Positions 36,739 through 45,859 of a stretch of 64,000 nucleotides of DNA are shown here, in pieces (within the stretch, counting starts at the first letter, position 1; the number at the start of each line of letters is the position of its first letter). A program made the translations under genes and the position numbers. Location: contig NZ_NWSV01000001.1 of assembly GCF_002531935.1 (NCBI RefSeq), positions 186,001-250,000 on the forward strand. Direction: 5' to 3'. The notes under the pieces are model-generated. The model was given only the letters and a program-made list of their open reading frames with translations. It was not told where the DNA came from and did no database searches. Source of the stretch: Rhizobium chutanense. GTDB taxonomy: Bacteria; Pseudomonadota; Alphaproteobacteria; Rhizobiales; Rhizobiaceae.

Positions 36739-38313
36739 TCATTGCCCAAGTCCGGCAATGGCATGCGCAAAATCCTCGGCCTCGAACGGCTCGAGATCGT
36801 CGACACCCTCGCCGACGCCGATGAAATAGACCGGCAGCTTGTGCTTGGCGGAAATGGCAACGAGGATGCCGCCGCGTGCCGTGCCGTCGAGCTTGGTCAT
36901 GATCAGCCCGTTGACGCCGGCGACGTTGCGGAAAATCTCGACCTGGCTCAGCGCATTCTGTCCTGTGGTGGCGTCGAGCGTCTGCAGCACGGTGTGCGGC
37001 GCATCGGGATCGAGCTTGCCGAGCACGCGCACGATCTTCTCAAGCTCGGCCATCAGTTCGGCCTTGTTCTGCAGGCGGCCGGCGGTATCGACGATCAGCA
37101 CGTCGCATTTTTTTGCCTTTGCCTGCTCGAAGGCGTCATAGGCAAGGCCGGCGGCATCGGCGCCGAGCTTGGTGCCGATGAATTCGGAATTGGTCCGCTC
37201 TGCCCAGATTTTCAGCTGCTCGATCGCCGCTGCGCGGAAGGTATCGCCGGCGGCCAGCATCACCTTCAGCCCGGCGCCGGAAAGTTTGGCCGCCAGCTTG
37301 CCGATCGTCGTCGTCTTGCCGGTGCCGTTGACGCCGACGACGAGGATGACATGCGGCTTGTGCGAGAGATCGAGCTGCAGCGGCTTGGCGACCGGCTTCA
37401 AAACCTTGGCGATTTCAGACGCCATGATCCGGCTGACATCCTCGCCGGTGACATCCTTGCCGTAGCGCTCGGACGCCAGCGTGTCGGTGACGCGCAGCGC
37501 GGTCTCGACGCCGAGATCGGCCTGAATCAGCAGATCCTCGAGATCCTGCAGCGTCTCGTCGTCGAGCTTGCGCTTGGTGAAGAGCGCGGCGATCTGGCCG
37601 GTCAGCTGCGAGGAGGTGCGCGCAAGGCCGTTGCGCAGGCGCTGGAACCAGCTGAGTTTCGGCTGCGGGGCGACGGGTTCGGGCTCGACGACCTTCGGGC
37701 CGGTGGCGAAGCCTTTGGGGAGGATGGGCGAGCCGGTCTCCGGTTCTGCCGTGGGGCTACCCCCCTCTGCCCTGCCGGGCATCTCCTCCACAAGGGGGGA
37801 GATCGGCTGAACGGAGGTGTCTAATATCTCATCGAGCTTAGGCGAAATCTCCTCTGGAGACGCTTCTGCAACTTCCTCGGCCCCTTCGATCGAAACCGGC
37901 GCGTCAGGCTCCAAACGATCTCCCCCCTTGTGGGGGAGATGTCCCGGAGGGACAGAGGGGGGTATTTCCGCAACGGTTTCGACAGGCGCCTGGATTTCGG
38001 TCTGCACTTCCGCTGCCGCCTCGGCTTCCAGCAATGACAGCGGCACGACGCCCATGTCGCTCAGCTGGTCCGGAGCCGGCAGGATCGCGGGTTCCGCGTC
38101 GTCGAGAGCGACATGCTCTTCCGCCGTATCCTGATCAAAATCCGCCGCCGGCCCACCAGCGGTATCCATTTCCTCCGGAAGAACAGGATCCTCCGCAATC
38201 GGCAGGGCTTCATCGCGCGAGCGCGGCTCCAGCTCCCTTTCGACGGACTCAGGCACAGGCTCTTCAGCCGGCTTGCCGAAGGTGAAGACCTTTTTGATGA
38301 AACTGAGCGCCAT
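36739..38313 (-). CDS. ftsY: signal recognition particle receptor FtsY, with in-frame palindromic repeat insertion
   Basis: SRP receptor GTPase (524 residues), which docks Ffh-ribosome complexes at the membrane. The acidic N-terminal A region (about 1-215) is followed by the NG domain: GVNGTGKTTTIGKLAAK (about residue 330), DTAGRLQNKAELM (about 408) and TKLDGTARGG (about 473). Residues of about 118-186 are encoded by two opposed RIME-like palindromes (37758-37963), giving PPGHLPHKGGDRL and QPISPLVEEMPGRAEGG. The A region tolerates length variation, so function should persist. Confidence 0.96.
   Translation of the reverse strand: MALSFIKKVFTFGKPAEEPVPESVERELEPRSRDEALPIAEDPVLPEEMDTAGGPAADFDQDTAEEHVALDDAEPAILPAPDQLSDMGVVPLSLLEAEAAAEVQTEIQAPVETVAEIPPSVPPGHLPHKGGDRLEPDAPVSIEGAEEVAEASPEEISPKLDEILDTSVQPISPLVEEMPGRAEGGSPTAEPETGSPILPKGFATGPKVVEPEPVAPQPKLSWFQRLRNGLARTSSQLTGQIAALFTKRKLDDETLQDLEDLLIQADLGVETALRVTDTLASERYGKDVTGEDVSRIMASEIAKVLKPVAKPLQLDLSHKPHVILVVGVNGTGKTTTIGKLAAKLSGAGLKVMLAAGDTFRAAAIEQLKIWAERTNSEFIGTKLGADAAGLAYDAFEQAKAKKCDVLIVDTAGRLQNKAELMAELEKIVRVLGKLDPDAPHTVLQTLDATTGQNALSQVEIFRNVAGVNGLIMTKLDGTARGGILVAISAKHKLPVYFIGVGEGVDDLEPFEAEDFAHAIAGLGQ
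37758..37963. repeat. RIME-like palindromic repeat pair inside the ftsY coding region
   Basis: Units at 37758-37807 and 37917-37963, in opposite orientation, nearly identical to those at 32963-33149 and separated by 109 bases. The insertion keeps the ftsY frame open on the minus strand, adding proline/glycine/charged peptide to the acidic domain. The second unit has diverged (GTCCCGGAGGGAC core instead of GCCCGGCAGGGC), with compensating changes that preserve the stem. Confidence 0.8.
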
Positions 38314-38329
38314 GGGGATTCCGTGAAAG

Positions 38330-39604
38330 TCAGGCCGCGGCTGCGGCCGTCAATTGCATGTCGAGATGCTTGCCATTGTGGCCGGTGATTTCGGCCGGCA
38401 CAAGTTCGCCAGGACGAAGGCCCGGTGTAGCGACCAGCATGAAGTTCTCCGTATGCGCCAGGCCGTTGTTTTCAACTAGCAGCCATTGCCGGGTTCCGAC
38501 CATGCCATCGAGATGGGATTGATGCAGCCTATGTCCAGTGGCGCGCAGCCTTGCGGCGCGGTCCTTGACCAGCGACCGGTCGAACTGTGGCATGCGGGCT
38601 GCCGGCGTGCCGGGACGCGGGCTGTAGGGAAAAACATGCAGATGCGCGATATCGGCTTCTTCGGCGAGCCGCACGGCATTGCCGAACATCTCTTCCGTTT
38701 CAGTGGGGAAACCGGCGATCATATCGGCGCCGAAGCTCATCTCCGGGCGAAGCCGGCGCGCATCCTCGATGAAACGCAGCGCATCGGCACGCGAATGCCG
38801 GCGCTTCATGCGCTTCAGGATCATGTCGTCGCCATGCTGCAGCGACAGATGCAGATGCGGCATGAAGCGCGGCTCGTCGGCGATCAGATCTATCAGATGG
38901 GCGTCGGCCTCGATGCTGTCGATCGAGGAAAGCCGGAGGCGGCGGATATCGGGGAGCTGCTTTAAGAGCGTCTTCGCCAAGAGTCCGAGCGTCGGCGCGC
39001 CGGGCAGATCGGCGCCATAGCTGGTGGCGTCGACCCCGGTCAGCACGATCTCACGATAACCGCTGTCGGCGAGCTTGCGGGCCTGGTCGACGACCGCGCC
39101 CATCGGCACGGAGCGGGAGTTGCCGCGGCCATAGGGGATGATGCAGAAAGTGCAGCGGTGGTCGCAGCCGTTCTGCACCTGGATGAAGGCGCGCACATGG
39201 CCGTCGATGTGCCTGACCATCTGCGGCGCCGTCGCCTTCACGCTCATAATATCGTTGACGCGGAGCTTCTCTTCGGCCGAAACGCCGAAATCCGGCAGGC
39301 TGCGATAGGAGGCGCTCGAAAGCTTCTCCTCGTTGCCGAGCACGGCGTCGACTTCCGGCATTTCAGCGAAGGTCTGCTTTTCCGTCTGCGCGGCGCAGCC
39401 GGTGACGATGATGCGGGCATGCGGATTGTCGCGCCTTGCGCGGCGGATCGCCTGGCGGGCCTGGCGCACGGCTTCGCCGGTCACCGCACAGGTGTTGACC
39501 AGGACCGCATTGTTGAGCCCGGCCTTTTCGGCCTGCGCCTTCATCACTTCGGATTCATATGTGTTGAGGCGGCAGCCGAAGGTAATGACCTCGACGCCGC
39601 TCAC
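38330..39604 (-). CDS. mtaB: tRNA (N6-threonylcarbamoyl-A37)-C2 methylthiotransferase MtaB
   Basis: Radical-SAM methylthiotransferase (424 residues) converting t6A37 to ms2t6A37. The UPF0004 domain cysteines are in [19 protein letters not shown] and VTGCAAQ. The radical-SAM cluster is [23 protein letters not shown]-like tail follows. R-L-N in place of K-M-N style motifs fits MtaB rather than MiaB. The GTG start overlaps the dapF stop (GTGA). It is co-transcribed with dapF and ftsY. Confidence 0.92.
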   Translation of the reverse strand: MSGVEVITFGCRLNTYESEVMKAQAEKAGLNNAVLVNTCAVTGEAVRQARQAIRRARRDNPHARIIVTGCAAQTEKQTFAEMPEVDAVLGNEEKLSSASYRSLPDFGVSAEEKLRVNDIMSVKATAPQMVRHIDGHVRAFIQVQNGCDHRCTFCIIPYGRGNSRSVPMGAVVDQARKLADSGYREIVLTGVDATSYGADLPGAPTLGLLAKTLLKQLPDIRRLRLSSIDSIEADAHLIDLIADEPRFMPHLHLSLQHGDDMILKRMKRRHSRADALRFIEDARRLRPEMSFGADMIAGFPTETEEMFGNAVRLAEEADIAHLHVFPYSPRPGTPAARMPQFDRSLVKDRAARLRATGHRLHQSHLDGMVGTRQWLLVENNGLAHTENFMLVATPGLRPGELVPAEITGHNGKHLDMQLTAAAAA

Positions 39605-40506
39605 TGCGCCCCGGCCTCTCGGCTATCGTCGCGCGACCAGAGACCGGTCGTGGGATCGAGCCTGCCCGACCATTCCCATTCGGCAGGGCCGGTCATGATG
39701 ACGTGATCGTCGCGCTCGCGCCATTCGATGGACAGTGTCGCCGGCGGCTTGGCACTCGCCACATTGATTGTCACGGTGCGGCCGGTGCGGCCGGTGCGCG
39801 CCGCGCTGACGGCGGCGGAACAGGCGGCCGAGCCGCAGGCGAGCGTCAGTCCCGCGCCGCGCTCCCAGGTGCGCGTCGTCACCGACGTCGGCGACGTCAC
39901 CTGCGCCAGCGTGATATTGGCGCGCTCGGGAAACATCGGATGGTTTTCCAGCAGCGGCCCGAAACGGGCGAGATCGTAGGACATGACGTCCCGGTCCACC
40001 CAGAAGATCGCATGCGGATTGCCCATCGACATCACCGACGGCGAATGCAGCACCGGATTGTCGATCGGGCCGATCTGCAGCTCGATGCGGCTGGTGTCGT
40101 GGAATTCTTCCGCCAGCGGGATCCTGTCCCAATCGAAGACCGGCCGGCCCATATCGACGGAAATCGTCCCGTCTTCATGCTCGACGGCGTTCAGAATGCC
40201 GGCGACGGTCTGAAAGGTAAAAGCCTTTCGGCCGGTCTCGGCGGCAAGCGCCTGCACCACGCAGCGCGTGCCGTTGCCGCAGGCCTGCGCCTTCGAACCG
40301 TCGGAATTCAGGATATCGATGAAGGCATCGGTGCCGTCGGCCTTCGGATCATGGATCGCCATGATCTGATCGAACTCGGTCTGCGGATCGGCATTGAGCG
40401 CGATGGCCGCCGCCGGCGTCACCTTATCCGGCCGGCCGCGCATGTCGACGACCAGGATCTTGTTGCCAAGCCCGTTCATCCTCGCGAATTCGACCGTTGC
40501 GCTCAT
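39601..40506 (-). CDS. dapF: diaminopimelate epimerase
   Basis: Converts LL- to meso-diaminopimelate for lysine and peptidoglycan synthesis (301 residues). The paired active-site cysteines lie in [11 protein letters not shown] and [29 protein letters not shown] at the N-terminus is the substrate-binding block. It is the first gene of the operon dapF-mtaB-ftsY-ispZ-UPF0314 on the minus strand. The C-terminal 15 residues overlap the next start. Confidence 0.96.
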   Translation of the reverse strand: MSATVEFARMNGLGNKILVVDMRGRPDKVTPAAAIALNADPQTEFDQIMAIHDPKADGTDAFIDILNSDGSKAQACGNGTRCVVQALAAETGRKAFTFQTVAGILNAVEHEDGTISVDMGRPVFDWDRIPLAEEFHDTSRIELQIGPIDNPVLHSPSVMSMGNPHAIFWVDRDVMSYDLARFGPLLENHPMFPERANITLAQVTSPTSVTTRTWERGAGLTLACGSAACSAAVSAARTGRTGRTVTINVASAKPPATLSIEWRERDDHVIMTGPAEWEWSGRLDPTTGLWSRDDSREAGAQ

Positions 40507-40619
40507 GATATCATTCCGTCCGTCTTTCCGCTGTATATGGCGGAAATGCGAAGGAATTACCAGTGGGTGAGTATCGGGCAGGTTGGCCGCCGGCCGCCCC
40601 CTTCGAGCCAGTTCAGCTT

Positions 40620-40823
40620 TTAACGCCGCGCACCGTCGGGATCGAAAGACGCCGCATGTGCTTCGACGATAGCGGCGGTGATGACTTTTCTCAGCTCATA
40701 GACCAGCGAGCGGGACCGTTTGCGGTCTAGGTCCTGTGCCGCCTTGGCAAGATTCAGGCCTTCGTTCAGGACAATATGGTGAGCTCGGGCCAGCGCCCAG
40801 CTCTCAATATCAGGATCTATCAT
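40620..40823 (-). CDS. small hypothetical protein
   Basis: A 67-residue protein that I do not recognise: [22 protein letters not shown], then [29 protein letters not shown]. It looks like a compact, largely helical, basic protein with no membrane segment. A GGAG eight bases before the ATG at complement 40823 supports translation. It lies upstream of dapF on the same strand, with 113 bases between them, so it may be a separate unit. Confidence 0.5.
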   Translation of the reverse strand: MIDPDIESWALARAHHIVLNEGLNLAKAAQDLDRKRSRSLVYELRKVITAAIVEAHAASFDPDGARR

Positions 40824-41245
40824 TCGATATCTCCGCCGAATCATTCGGCATCAAGGATATTTACGAATCATTTTACAGGATGCACTTAAGTAGAAAGTAG
40901 AATCATAAGTGGAATATTTTGCAACTGGCCGATATCGCGAATTTGGACTGCCTTCCGGAATTTTAATGGCTCTCGCCAGGTCGCAGCGCTCCCGAAAAGC
41001 TCGCCACACGGTCATTCCACGCATTCGCCTTGACTTTCCCGCCGCTTTCCTGTTTATCGCGCCCAATCCGCGACGAGCCTGATGACTCCGAGCCGCCGAC
41101 CGGGACCTTGAGATCCCGGAGGTCAACACCCGACAGCGCGATGCGCCCTCGGGTGCTTTTTGGCTTTGCGTCTTGTTTTCGTCACGGAAAAGCACGACGT
41201 TTCCGGGCATATCGAACCCGCCCGAAACGTATCAAGGAAGAGCCG
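40824..41245. other. intergenic region, about 420 bases, holding the ffh promoter and leader
   Basis: The left half (40845-41030) is A+T-richer, with no convincing ORF. A promoter-like CTTGAC (41030-41035) with TTTATC 18 bases later precedes a structured RNA segment annotated separately. The region also serves the divergent small gene at 40620. Confidence 0.5.
41066..41235 (+). ncRNA. structured ffh leader with terminator-like hairpin
   Basis: Downstream of a promoter-like sequence are hairpin 1 (CCGGGA 41100-41105 with TCCCGG 41114-41119) and a strong terminator-like hairpin (CACCCGA-CA-GCGC-GAT-GCGC-CC-TCGGGTG, 41127-41155, then CTTTTT). A third long hairpin (41197-41208 with 41220-41230, one bulged base) ends just before the AAGGAAG ribosome site of ffh. 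This could be an attenuator or a separate small RNA. It lacks the conserved 4.5S RNA loop, so it is not the SRP RNA. Confidence 0.55.
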
Positions 41246-42820
41246 ATGTTTGAAAACCTCCAGGACCGTCTTGGCTCCATTCTGAATGGACTGACAGGCC
41301 GTGGCTCGCTTTCGGAAGCCGATGTTTCCGCAGCGCTGCGAGAGGTTCGCCGTGCGTTGCTGGAGGCCGATGTCGCGCTCGACGTCGTGCGTTCCTTCAC
41401 CGACCGCGTGCGGGAAAAGGCCGTCGGCGCCGAGATCCTGAAGTCGATCAAGCCCGGCCAGATGGTCGTCAAGATCGTCCATGACGAACTGATCGAGATG
41501 CTGGGCGGCGAAGGTGTGGGCATCGACCTGCATGCGGCCGCCCCGGTCGTCGTCATGATGGTCGGCCTGCAGGGCTCCGGCAAGACGACGACCACGGCCA
41601 AGATCGCCCATCGCCTGTCGACACGCGATAAGAAGAAAGTGCTGATGGCGTCGCTCGACACGCGCCGTCCGGCAGCCCAGGAGCAGCTCCGCCAGCTCGG
41701 CGCCCAGGCCAGTATCGACACGCTTCCGATCATCGCGGGCCAGTCGCCGACGGATATCGCCGCCCGCGCCGTGCAGGCAGCGAGACTCGGCGGCCATGAC
41801 GTCGTTATCCTCGACACCGCCGGCCGCACCCATATCGACGAGCCCTTGATGGTCGAGATGGCCGACATCAAGAAGCGCTCGAATCCGCATGAAATTCTGC
41901 TGGTCGCCGATAGCCTGACCGGTCAGGACGCCGTCAATCTCGCCCGCAACTTCGACGAACGCGTCGGCATCACCGGTCTCGTCCTGACCCGCATGGACGG
42001 CGACGGCCGCGGCGGTGCGGCCCTTTCGATGCGCGCCGTCACCGGCAAGCCGATCAAGCTGATCGGCGTCGGCGAGAAGATGAGCGAGCTGGAAGAATTC
42101 CATCCCCGCCGCATCGCCGACCGCATCCTCGGCATGGGCGATATCGTTTCGCTCGTCGAGCGCGCCGCCGAAAACATCGACGCCGAGAAGGCGGCCGCCA
42201 TGGCCGCCAAGATGGCCAAGGGCAAGTTCGATCTCGACGACCTCGCCGACCAGCTGCGCCAGATGCAGAAGATGGGCGGCATGGGCGGCATCATGGGCAT
42301 GATGCCCGGCATGTCGGGCATGAAGGACAAGATGGCCGCGGCCGGCCTCGACGACAGGCTTTTCGGCCGGCAGATCGCCATCATCCAGTCGATGACCAAG
42401 GCCGAGCGCGCCAATCCCGACCTGCTCAAGCATTCGCGCAAGAAGCGCATCGCCGCCGGCTCCGGCACCGATGCCGCCGCCATCAACAAGCTTCTGAAGA
42501 TGCACCGCCAGATGGCGGACATGATGAAGATGATGGGCGGCAAGGGCAAAGGCGGCCTGATGAAGCAGATGATGGGCGGCCTTGCCGGCAAGATGGGGCT
42601 CGGCGGCGGTATGGGCGGCATGCCCGATCTCTCGAATATCGATCCCCGGCAGCTCGAGGCCCTGCAGAAGCAGGCGGAAGCGGCGGGGCTTGGAAAACCG
42701 GGCGGGGGTATGCCCGGTCTCGGCGGTCTGCCGGGTGGTTTGCCGGGCCTCGGCGGCGCCAAGCTGCCGGGCCTAGGTGGTGGTTTCCCGGGATTGCCCG
42801 GATTGCCGAAGAAGAAGTGA
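41246..42820 (+). CDS. ffh: signal recognition particle protein Ffh
   Basis: SRP54 homologue (524 residues). The N domain is at 1 to about 85. The G domain has GLQGSGKTTTTAKIA (about 107), DTAGRTHIDEPLM (about 190) and TRMDGDGRGG. The methionine-rich M domain (about 300-450) binds 4.5S RNA and signal peptides. The tail from about 440 is unusually rich in Gly, Met, Pro and Leu, ending in tandem LPGLGG-type repeats and PKKK. It heads ffh-aroQ-rpsP-rimM-trmD-rplS. Confidence 0.97.
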   Translation: MFENLQDRLGSILNGLTGRGSLSEADVSAALREVRRALLEADVALDVVRSFTDRVREKAVGAEILKSIKPGQMVVKIVHDELIEMLGGEGVGIDLHAAAPVVVMMVGLQGSGKTTTTAKIAHRLSTRDKKKVLMASLDTRRPAAQEQLRQLGAQASIDTLPIIAGQSPTDIAARAVQAARLGGHDVVILDTAGRTHIDEPLMVEMADIKKRSNPHEILLVADSLTGQDAVNLARNFDERVGITGLVLTRMDGDGRGGAALSMRAVTGKPIKLIGVGEKMSELEEFHPRRIADRILGMGDIVSLVERAAENIDAEKAAAMAAKMAKGKFDLDDLADQLRQMQKMGGMGGIMGMMPGMSGMKDKMAAAGLDDRLFGRQIAIIQSMTKAERANPDLLKHSRKKRIAAGSGTDAAAINKLLKMHRQMADMMKMMGGKGKGGLMKQMMGGLAGKMGLGGGMGGMPDLSNIDPRQLEALQKQAEAAGLGKPGGGMPGLGGLPGGLPGLGGAKLPGLGGGFPGLPGLPKKK

Positions 42821-42836
42821 AAGGATCGCTTGCCCC

Positions 42837-43157
42837 ATGATTGATCCAAACGTCAAAGCCCAGCTCGCGAGCTATCGTCAGTCGATCGACAACATCGATG
42901 CCGCTCTCGTGCACATGCTGGCCGAACGCTTCCGCTGCACCAAAGAGGTCGGCGTGCTGAAGGCCAAATACAATCTGCCGCCGGCCGACCCGGCGCGCGA
43001 GGAATACCAGATCGAACGTCTTCGCCAGCTGGCAAAGGCCGCCAATCTGGACCCGGATTTCGCCGAGAAGTTCCTGAACTTCGTCATCAAGGAAGTCATC
43101 CGGCATCATGAGCAGATCGCTGCGGATCACGCTGAACAGAGCGCCGCAGCCCGATAA
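42837..43157 (+). CDS. chorismate mutase (AroQ type)
   Basis: A 106-residue all-helical enzyme converting chorismate to prephenate for Phe/Tyr synthesis. RQSIDNIDAALVHMLAERFRCTKEVGVLKAKYNLPPADPAREEYQIERL (read in parts) shows the AroQ order R...D..L..LL..R......V...K. The catalytic Arg/Lys residues are retained. It lies 16 bases after ffh and before rpsP, a conserved alphaproteobacterial position. Confidence 0.9.
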   Translation: MIDPNVKAQLASYRQSIDNIDAALVHMLAERFRCTKEVGVLKAKYNLPPADPAREEYQIERLRQLAKAANLDPDFAEKFLNFVIKEVIRHHEQIAADHAEQSAAAR

Positions 43158-43204
43158 CCACACCGCCCACGAAGCGGTCAAGAAAAGCCTAAGGAGTAAA
43201 GAAC

Positions 43205-43576
43205 ATGGCACTGAAAATTCGTCTCGCCCGCGGTGGCTCCAAGAAGCGCCCGTATTACCACGTCGTTCTCGCCGATGCGCGCAGCCCGCGTGACGGCCGC
43301 TTCCTCGAAAACCTCGGCTCCTGGAACCCGATGCTCGCCAAGGACGACGAGAAGCGCGTTCAGCTGAATGCCGAGCGTATCAAGCACTGGATCGCAAACG
43401 GCGCCCAGCCGACCGACCGCGTTCTGCGCTTCCTCGATGAAGCCGGCGTTGCCAAGCGCGAAGCCAAGAACAACCCCGAGAAGGCAAAGCCCGGCAAGCG
43501 CGCTCAGGAACGCGCCGCAGAAAAGGCTCAGAAGATCGCTGACGCCGCCGCTGCTGCTGCCGACGCCGCGGAATAA
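43205..43576 (+). CDS. rpsP: 30S ribosomal protein S16
   Basis: A 123-residue S16: [42 protein letters not shown] in sections is the conserved N-terminal beta domain. The C-terminal 40 residues form an Ala/Lys-rich helix ([19 protein letters not shown]) beyond the roughly 80-residue core of E. coli S16, an extension common in rhizobia. AAGGAG precedes the ATG. A perfect 13-bp hairpin follows the gene. Confidence 0.97.
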   Translation: MALKIRLARGGSKKRPYYHVVLADARSPRDGRFLENLGSWNPMLAKDDEKRVQLNAERIKHWIANGAQPTDRVLRFLDEAGVAKREAKNNPEKAKPGKRAQERAAEKAQKIADAAAAAADAAE

Positions 43577-43595
43577 TCGGGATAGTCCCTTTTCG

Positions 43596-43629
43596 AACGG
43601 GCGGCATGGCGACATGCCGCCCGTTTTCG
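43596..43629 (+). terminator. hairpin after rpsP (terminator or attenuator)
   Basis: AACGGGCGGCATG (43596-43608) pairs perfectly with CATGCCGCCCGTT (43613-43625) around GCGA, followed by TTCGTTT. It lies 20 bases after rpsP and may reduce read-through into rimM-trmD, so that ribosomal protein and processing enzymes are made in different amounts. Confidence 0.8.
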
Positions 43630-43691
43630 TTTCCAATCCTTCGCACTTCGTTTATGAGAAACCTGTCTTTCGGCTTCACATGAAGGAACCC

Positions 43692-44261
43692 ATGACAAAG
43701 CTTGAAAACCCCGTTCTGATGGCGACGATCGGCGGCGCGCAAGGCCTCCGGGGAGAGGTGCGCGCCAAGGCCTATACGGCCGATCCGAGCGCCCTTGGCG
43801 ACTACGGCCACCTGCACAGCATGGACGGCCGCAGCTTCGAAGTCCTCGAAATCCGCGAGAACAAGAATGTCGTCGTCGTCCGCTTCCGCGGCGTCAACGA
43901 CCGCAATGCCGCCGAGGCGCTGAACGGCCTCGAACTCTATATCGAGCGCGACAACCTGCCGGACGAGGAGCTGGAGGACGACGAATTCTACTATGCCGAT
44001 CTCGAGGGTCTCGAAGCCCTTGATGACAAGGGCGCCAGCTACGGCACGGTCACCGGCGTCTTCGATTTCGGCGCCGGCGATCTCTTGGAACTCAAGGGTC
44101 CGGGCAAGCGCCCGGTGCTGATTCCCTTCTCCGAAGCCTCGGTGCTGGAGATCGACCTCGAGGCCGGCACGCTGCTGATCGATCCGCGGGCGGCAGGGCT
44201 GGTCGACGATCCCGAAGAGCTTTCGAAATTCACCGCGGACAAGCCGAAAAAGAAGAAGTGA
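43692..44261 (+). CDS. rimM: ribosome maturation factor RimM
   Basis: A 189-residue protein that binds S19 and helps assemble the 30S head. The N-terminal RimM domain starts [21 protein letters not shown]. The PRC-barrel domain holds [39 protein letters not shown] read in parts, with [19 protein letters not shown]. The tail is lysine-rich (PKKKK). The ATG at 43692 has AAGGAA five bases upstream. The stop overlaps the trmD start. Confidence 0.95.
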   Translation: MTKLENPVLMATIGGAQGLRGEVRAKAYTADPSALGDYGHLHSMDGRSFEVLEIRENKNVVVVRFRGVNDRNAAEALNGLELYIERDNLPDEELEDDEFYYADLEGLEALDDKGASYGTVTGVFDFGAGDLLELKGPGKRPVLIPFSEASVLEIDLEAGTLLIDPRAAGLVDDPEELSKFTADKPKKKK

Positions 44262-44962
44262 TGGCCTTTCGGGCGAGCGTGCTGACACTCTATCCGGAAA
44301 TGTTTCCGGGGCATCTGGGCTTTTCGCTCGCCGGCAAGGCGATGGAACGAGGGCAATGGTCGCTGGACGCGGTGCAGATCCGCGATTTCGCCACCGACAA
44401 GCACCGCACCGTCGACGACACCCCGGCCGGCGGCGGCGCCGGCATGGTGCTGAAATCAGACGTTCTCGCTCGGGCGATCGACAACACCTCGCAAAACGAC
44501 ACCCGCCCGCGGCTGCTGATGAGCCCGCGCGGCCGGCCGCTGACACAGGAGCGCGTGCGCGCGCTTGCATCAGGTGACGGCGTCATCATCGTCTGCGGCC
44601 GCTTCGAGGGCGTCGACCAGCGGGTGATCGAGGCACGCGGGCTGGAAGAGGTCTCGATCGGCGACTATGTGCTGTCGGGCGGCGAGCCGGCGGCGCTGAT
44701 CCTGCTCGATGCCATCATCCGCATCCTGCCCGGCGTCATGGGCAACGATCTTTCCGGCCTGCACGAGAGTTTCGAAGGCGGGCTGCTGGAACATCCCCAT
44801 TATACCAGGCCACAGGCGTGGGAAGGCCGGGAAATCCCGTCGATCCTGACCTCCGGCAATCACGGCGCCATCGAAAAATGGCGGCACGAAGAGGCGGTGC
44901 GGCTGACGCGGGAGCGGCGGCCGGATCTCTTCGAAAGAGCGAAAACCGAGAAAAGCGGCTGA
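44261..44962 (+). CDS. trmD: tRNA (guanine37-N1)-methyltransferase
   Basis: SPOUT-class enzyme (233 residues) that makes m1G37 and prevents frameshifting. The knotted SAM-binding region includes [28 protein letters not shown] and [21 protein letters not shown]. The C-terminal domain has [23 protein letters not shown] [17 protein letters not shown]. It starts at ATG 44261 (or GTG 44258), overlapping the rimM stop. Confidence 0.97.
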   Translation: MAFRASVLTLYPEMFPGHLGFSLAGKAMERGQWSLDAVQIRDFATDKHRTVDDTPAGGGAGMVLKSDVLARAIDNTSQNDTRPRLLMSPRGRPLTQERVRALASGDGVIIVCGRFEGVDQRVIEARGLEEVSIGDYVLSGGEPAALILLDAIIRILPGVMGNDLSGLHESFEGGLLEHPHYTRPQAWEGREIPSILTSGNHGAIEKWRHEEAVRLTRERRPDLFERAKTEKSG

Positions 44963-45174
44963 TTCCGCCCTCCCTTTCACAAAAATGTCGTGCGAGGGAT
45001 GACAAGCACCGGCCTTTGGTGTATTGGCGCACGCGGAAATGGGGTTAGCCCCGTCTGCCAGCAAACAAAGAATGGCGAATCCGCTCCCGCCCTGAGAGGG
45101 CAAAATCCTGAGGCTAACCCAAAGGATCAGTGTCGAGCGCTCTGGCTGTTTCAGAAGAACCAAAGGTTAAGACG
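44963..45174 (+). ncRNA. structured leader of rplS with long-range pairing
   Basis: The 212-base gap between trmD and rplS contains a perfect nine-base long-range stem, GGGTTAGCC (45042-45050) with GGCTAACCC (45112-45120). A local hairpin GCCC-TGAGA-GGGC (45089-45101) lies inside. The left arm can alternatively fold on itself as GGGG-TTAG-CCCC (45041-45052), so two exclusive structures are possible. This is the pattern of an autoregulatory ribosomal-protein leader; the regulator is inferred to be L19. Confidence 0.55.
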
Positions 45175-45720
45175 ATGAACATCATTCAGCAGCTTGAGGC
45201 CGAACAGGCCGCCAAGATCGAAGCCAAGCGCACCCTTCCCGAATTTTCCCCGGGCGACACCGTCCGCGTCAACGTGAAGGTCACGGAAGGCAACCGTACC
45301 CGCGTTCAGGCCTATGAAGGCGTCTGCATCGCCCGCTCCGGCGGCGGCCTGCAGGAAAACTTCACGGTCCGCAAGATCTCCTACGGCGAAGGCGTCGAGC
45401 GCGTGTTCCCGGTCTACTCGCCGATGATCGAAAGCGTCGAGGTCGTTCGCCGCGGTAAGGTTCGTCGCGCCAAGCTCTATTACCTCCGCGACCGTCGCGG
45501 CAAGTCTGCCCGTATCGTTGAAGACACCGGCGTCCGCGCCCGCAAGCTCAACGACGCCGAGCGCGCCGCCGTTGCCGAGGAAAAGGCACGCATCGAAGCC
45601 GAGAAGGTTGCAGCCGCCCAGGCGCTGGCCGCCGAGAAGGCAGCAGCAGAAGCAGCCGAAGCCAAGGCCGCTGCTGAAGCAGCAGCCGCTGCCGCCGCAG
45701 CGGAACCGGCAGCAGAATAA
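45175..45720 (+). CDS. rplS: 50S ribosomal protein L19 with long alanine-rich tail
   Basis: A 181-residue L19: [49 protein letters not shown] and [25 protein letters not shown] (read in parts) form the conserved core at the 30S-50S interface. The last 60 residues are an Ala/Glu/Lys helix ([20 protein letters not shown] onward) not found in the roughly 115-residue E. coli protein. The ATG at 45175 fits the conserved N-terminus MNIIQQLE. Confidence 0.96.
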   Translation: MNIIQQLEAEQAAKIEAKRTLPEFSPGDTVRVNVKVTEGNRTRVQAYEGVCIARSGGGLQENFTVRKISYGEGVERVFPVYSPMIESVEVVRRGKVRRAKLYYLRDRRGKSARIVEDTGVRARKLNDAERAAVAEEKARIEAEKVAAAQALAAEKAAAEAAEAKAAAEAAAAAAAAEPAAE

Positions 45721-45743
45721 GATCTGCGCAAAATTCTATTCCT

Positions 45744-45775
45744 GGAAAGGCGGCCTTCGGGTCGCCTTTTCTATT
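45744..45775 (+). terminator. Rho-independent terminator of rplS
   Basis: AAAGGCG (45746-45752) pairs with CGCCTTTT around GCCTTCGGGT, then a T-rich tract (CTATTTTTTG), 25 bases after rplS. It marks the end of the ffh-rplS gene string. Confidence 0.85.
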
Positions 45776-45859
45776 TTTTGCTTCGCCACGCAGCCCGCGG
45801 CCTTGCCTCCGGCCTATCTTCCGTGACAGTTTTCGCCGTTCAATTGAGGGAACCGTTCA

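Noticed and set aside
41127..41161. 4.5S (SRP) RNA gene upstream of ffh
   Set aside because: The position next to ffh is tempting, but the conserved SRP RNA loop is absent from the segment.
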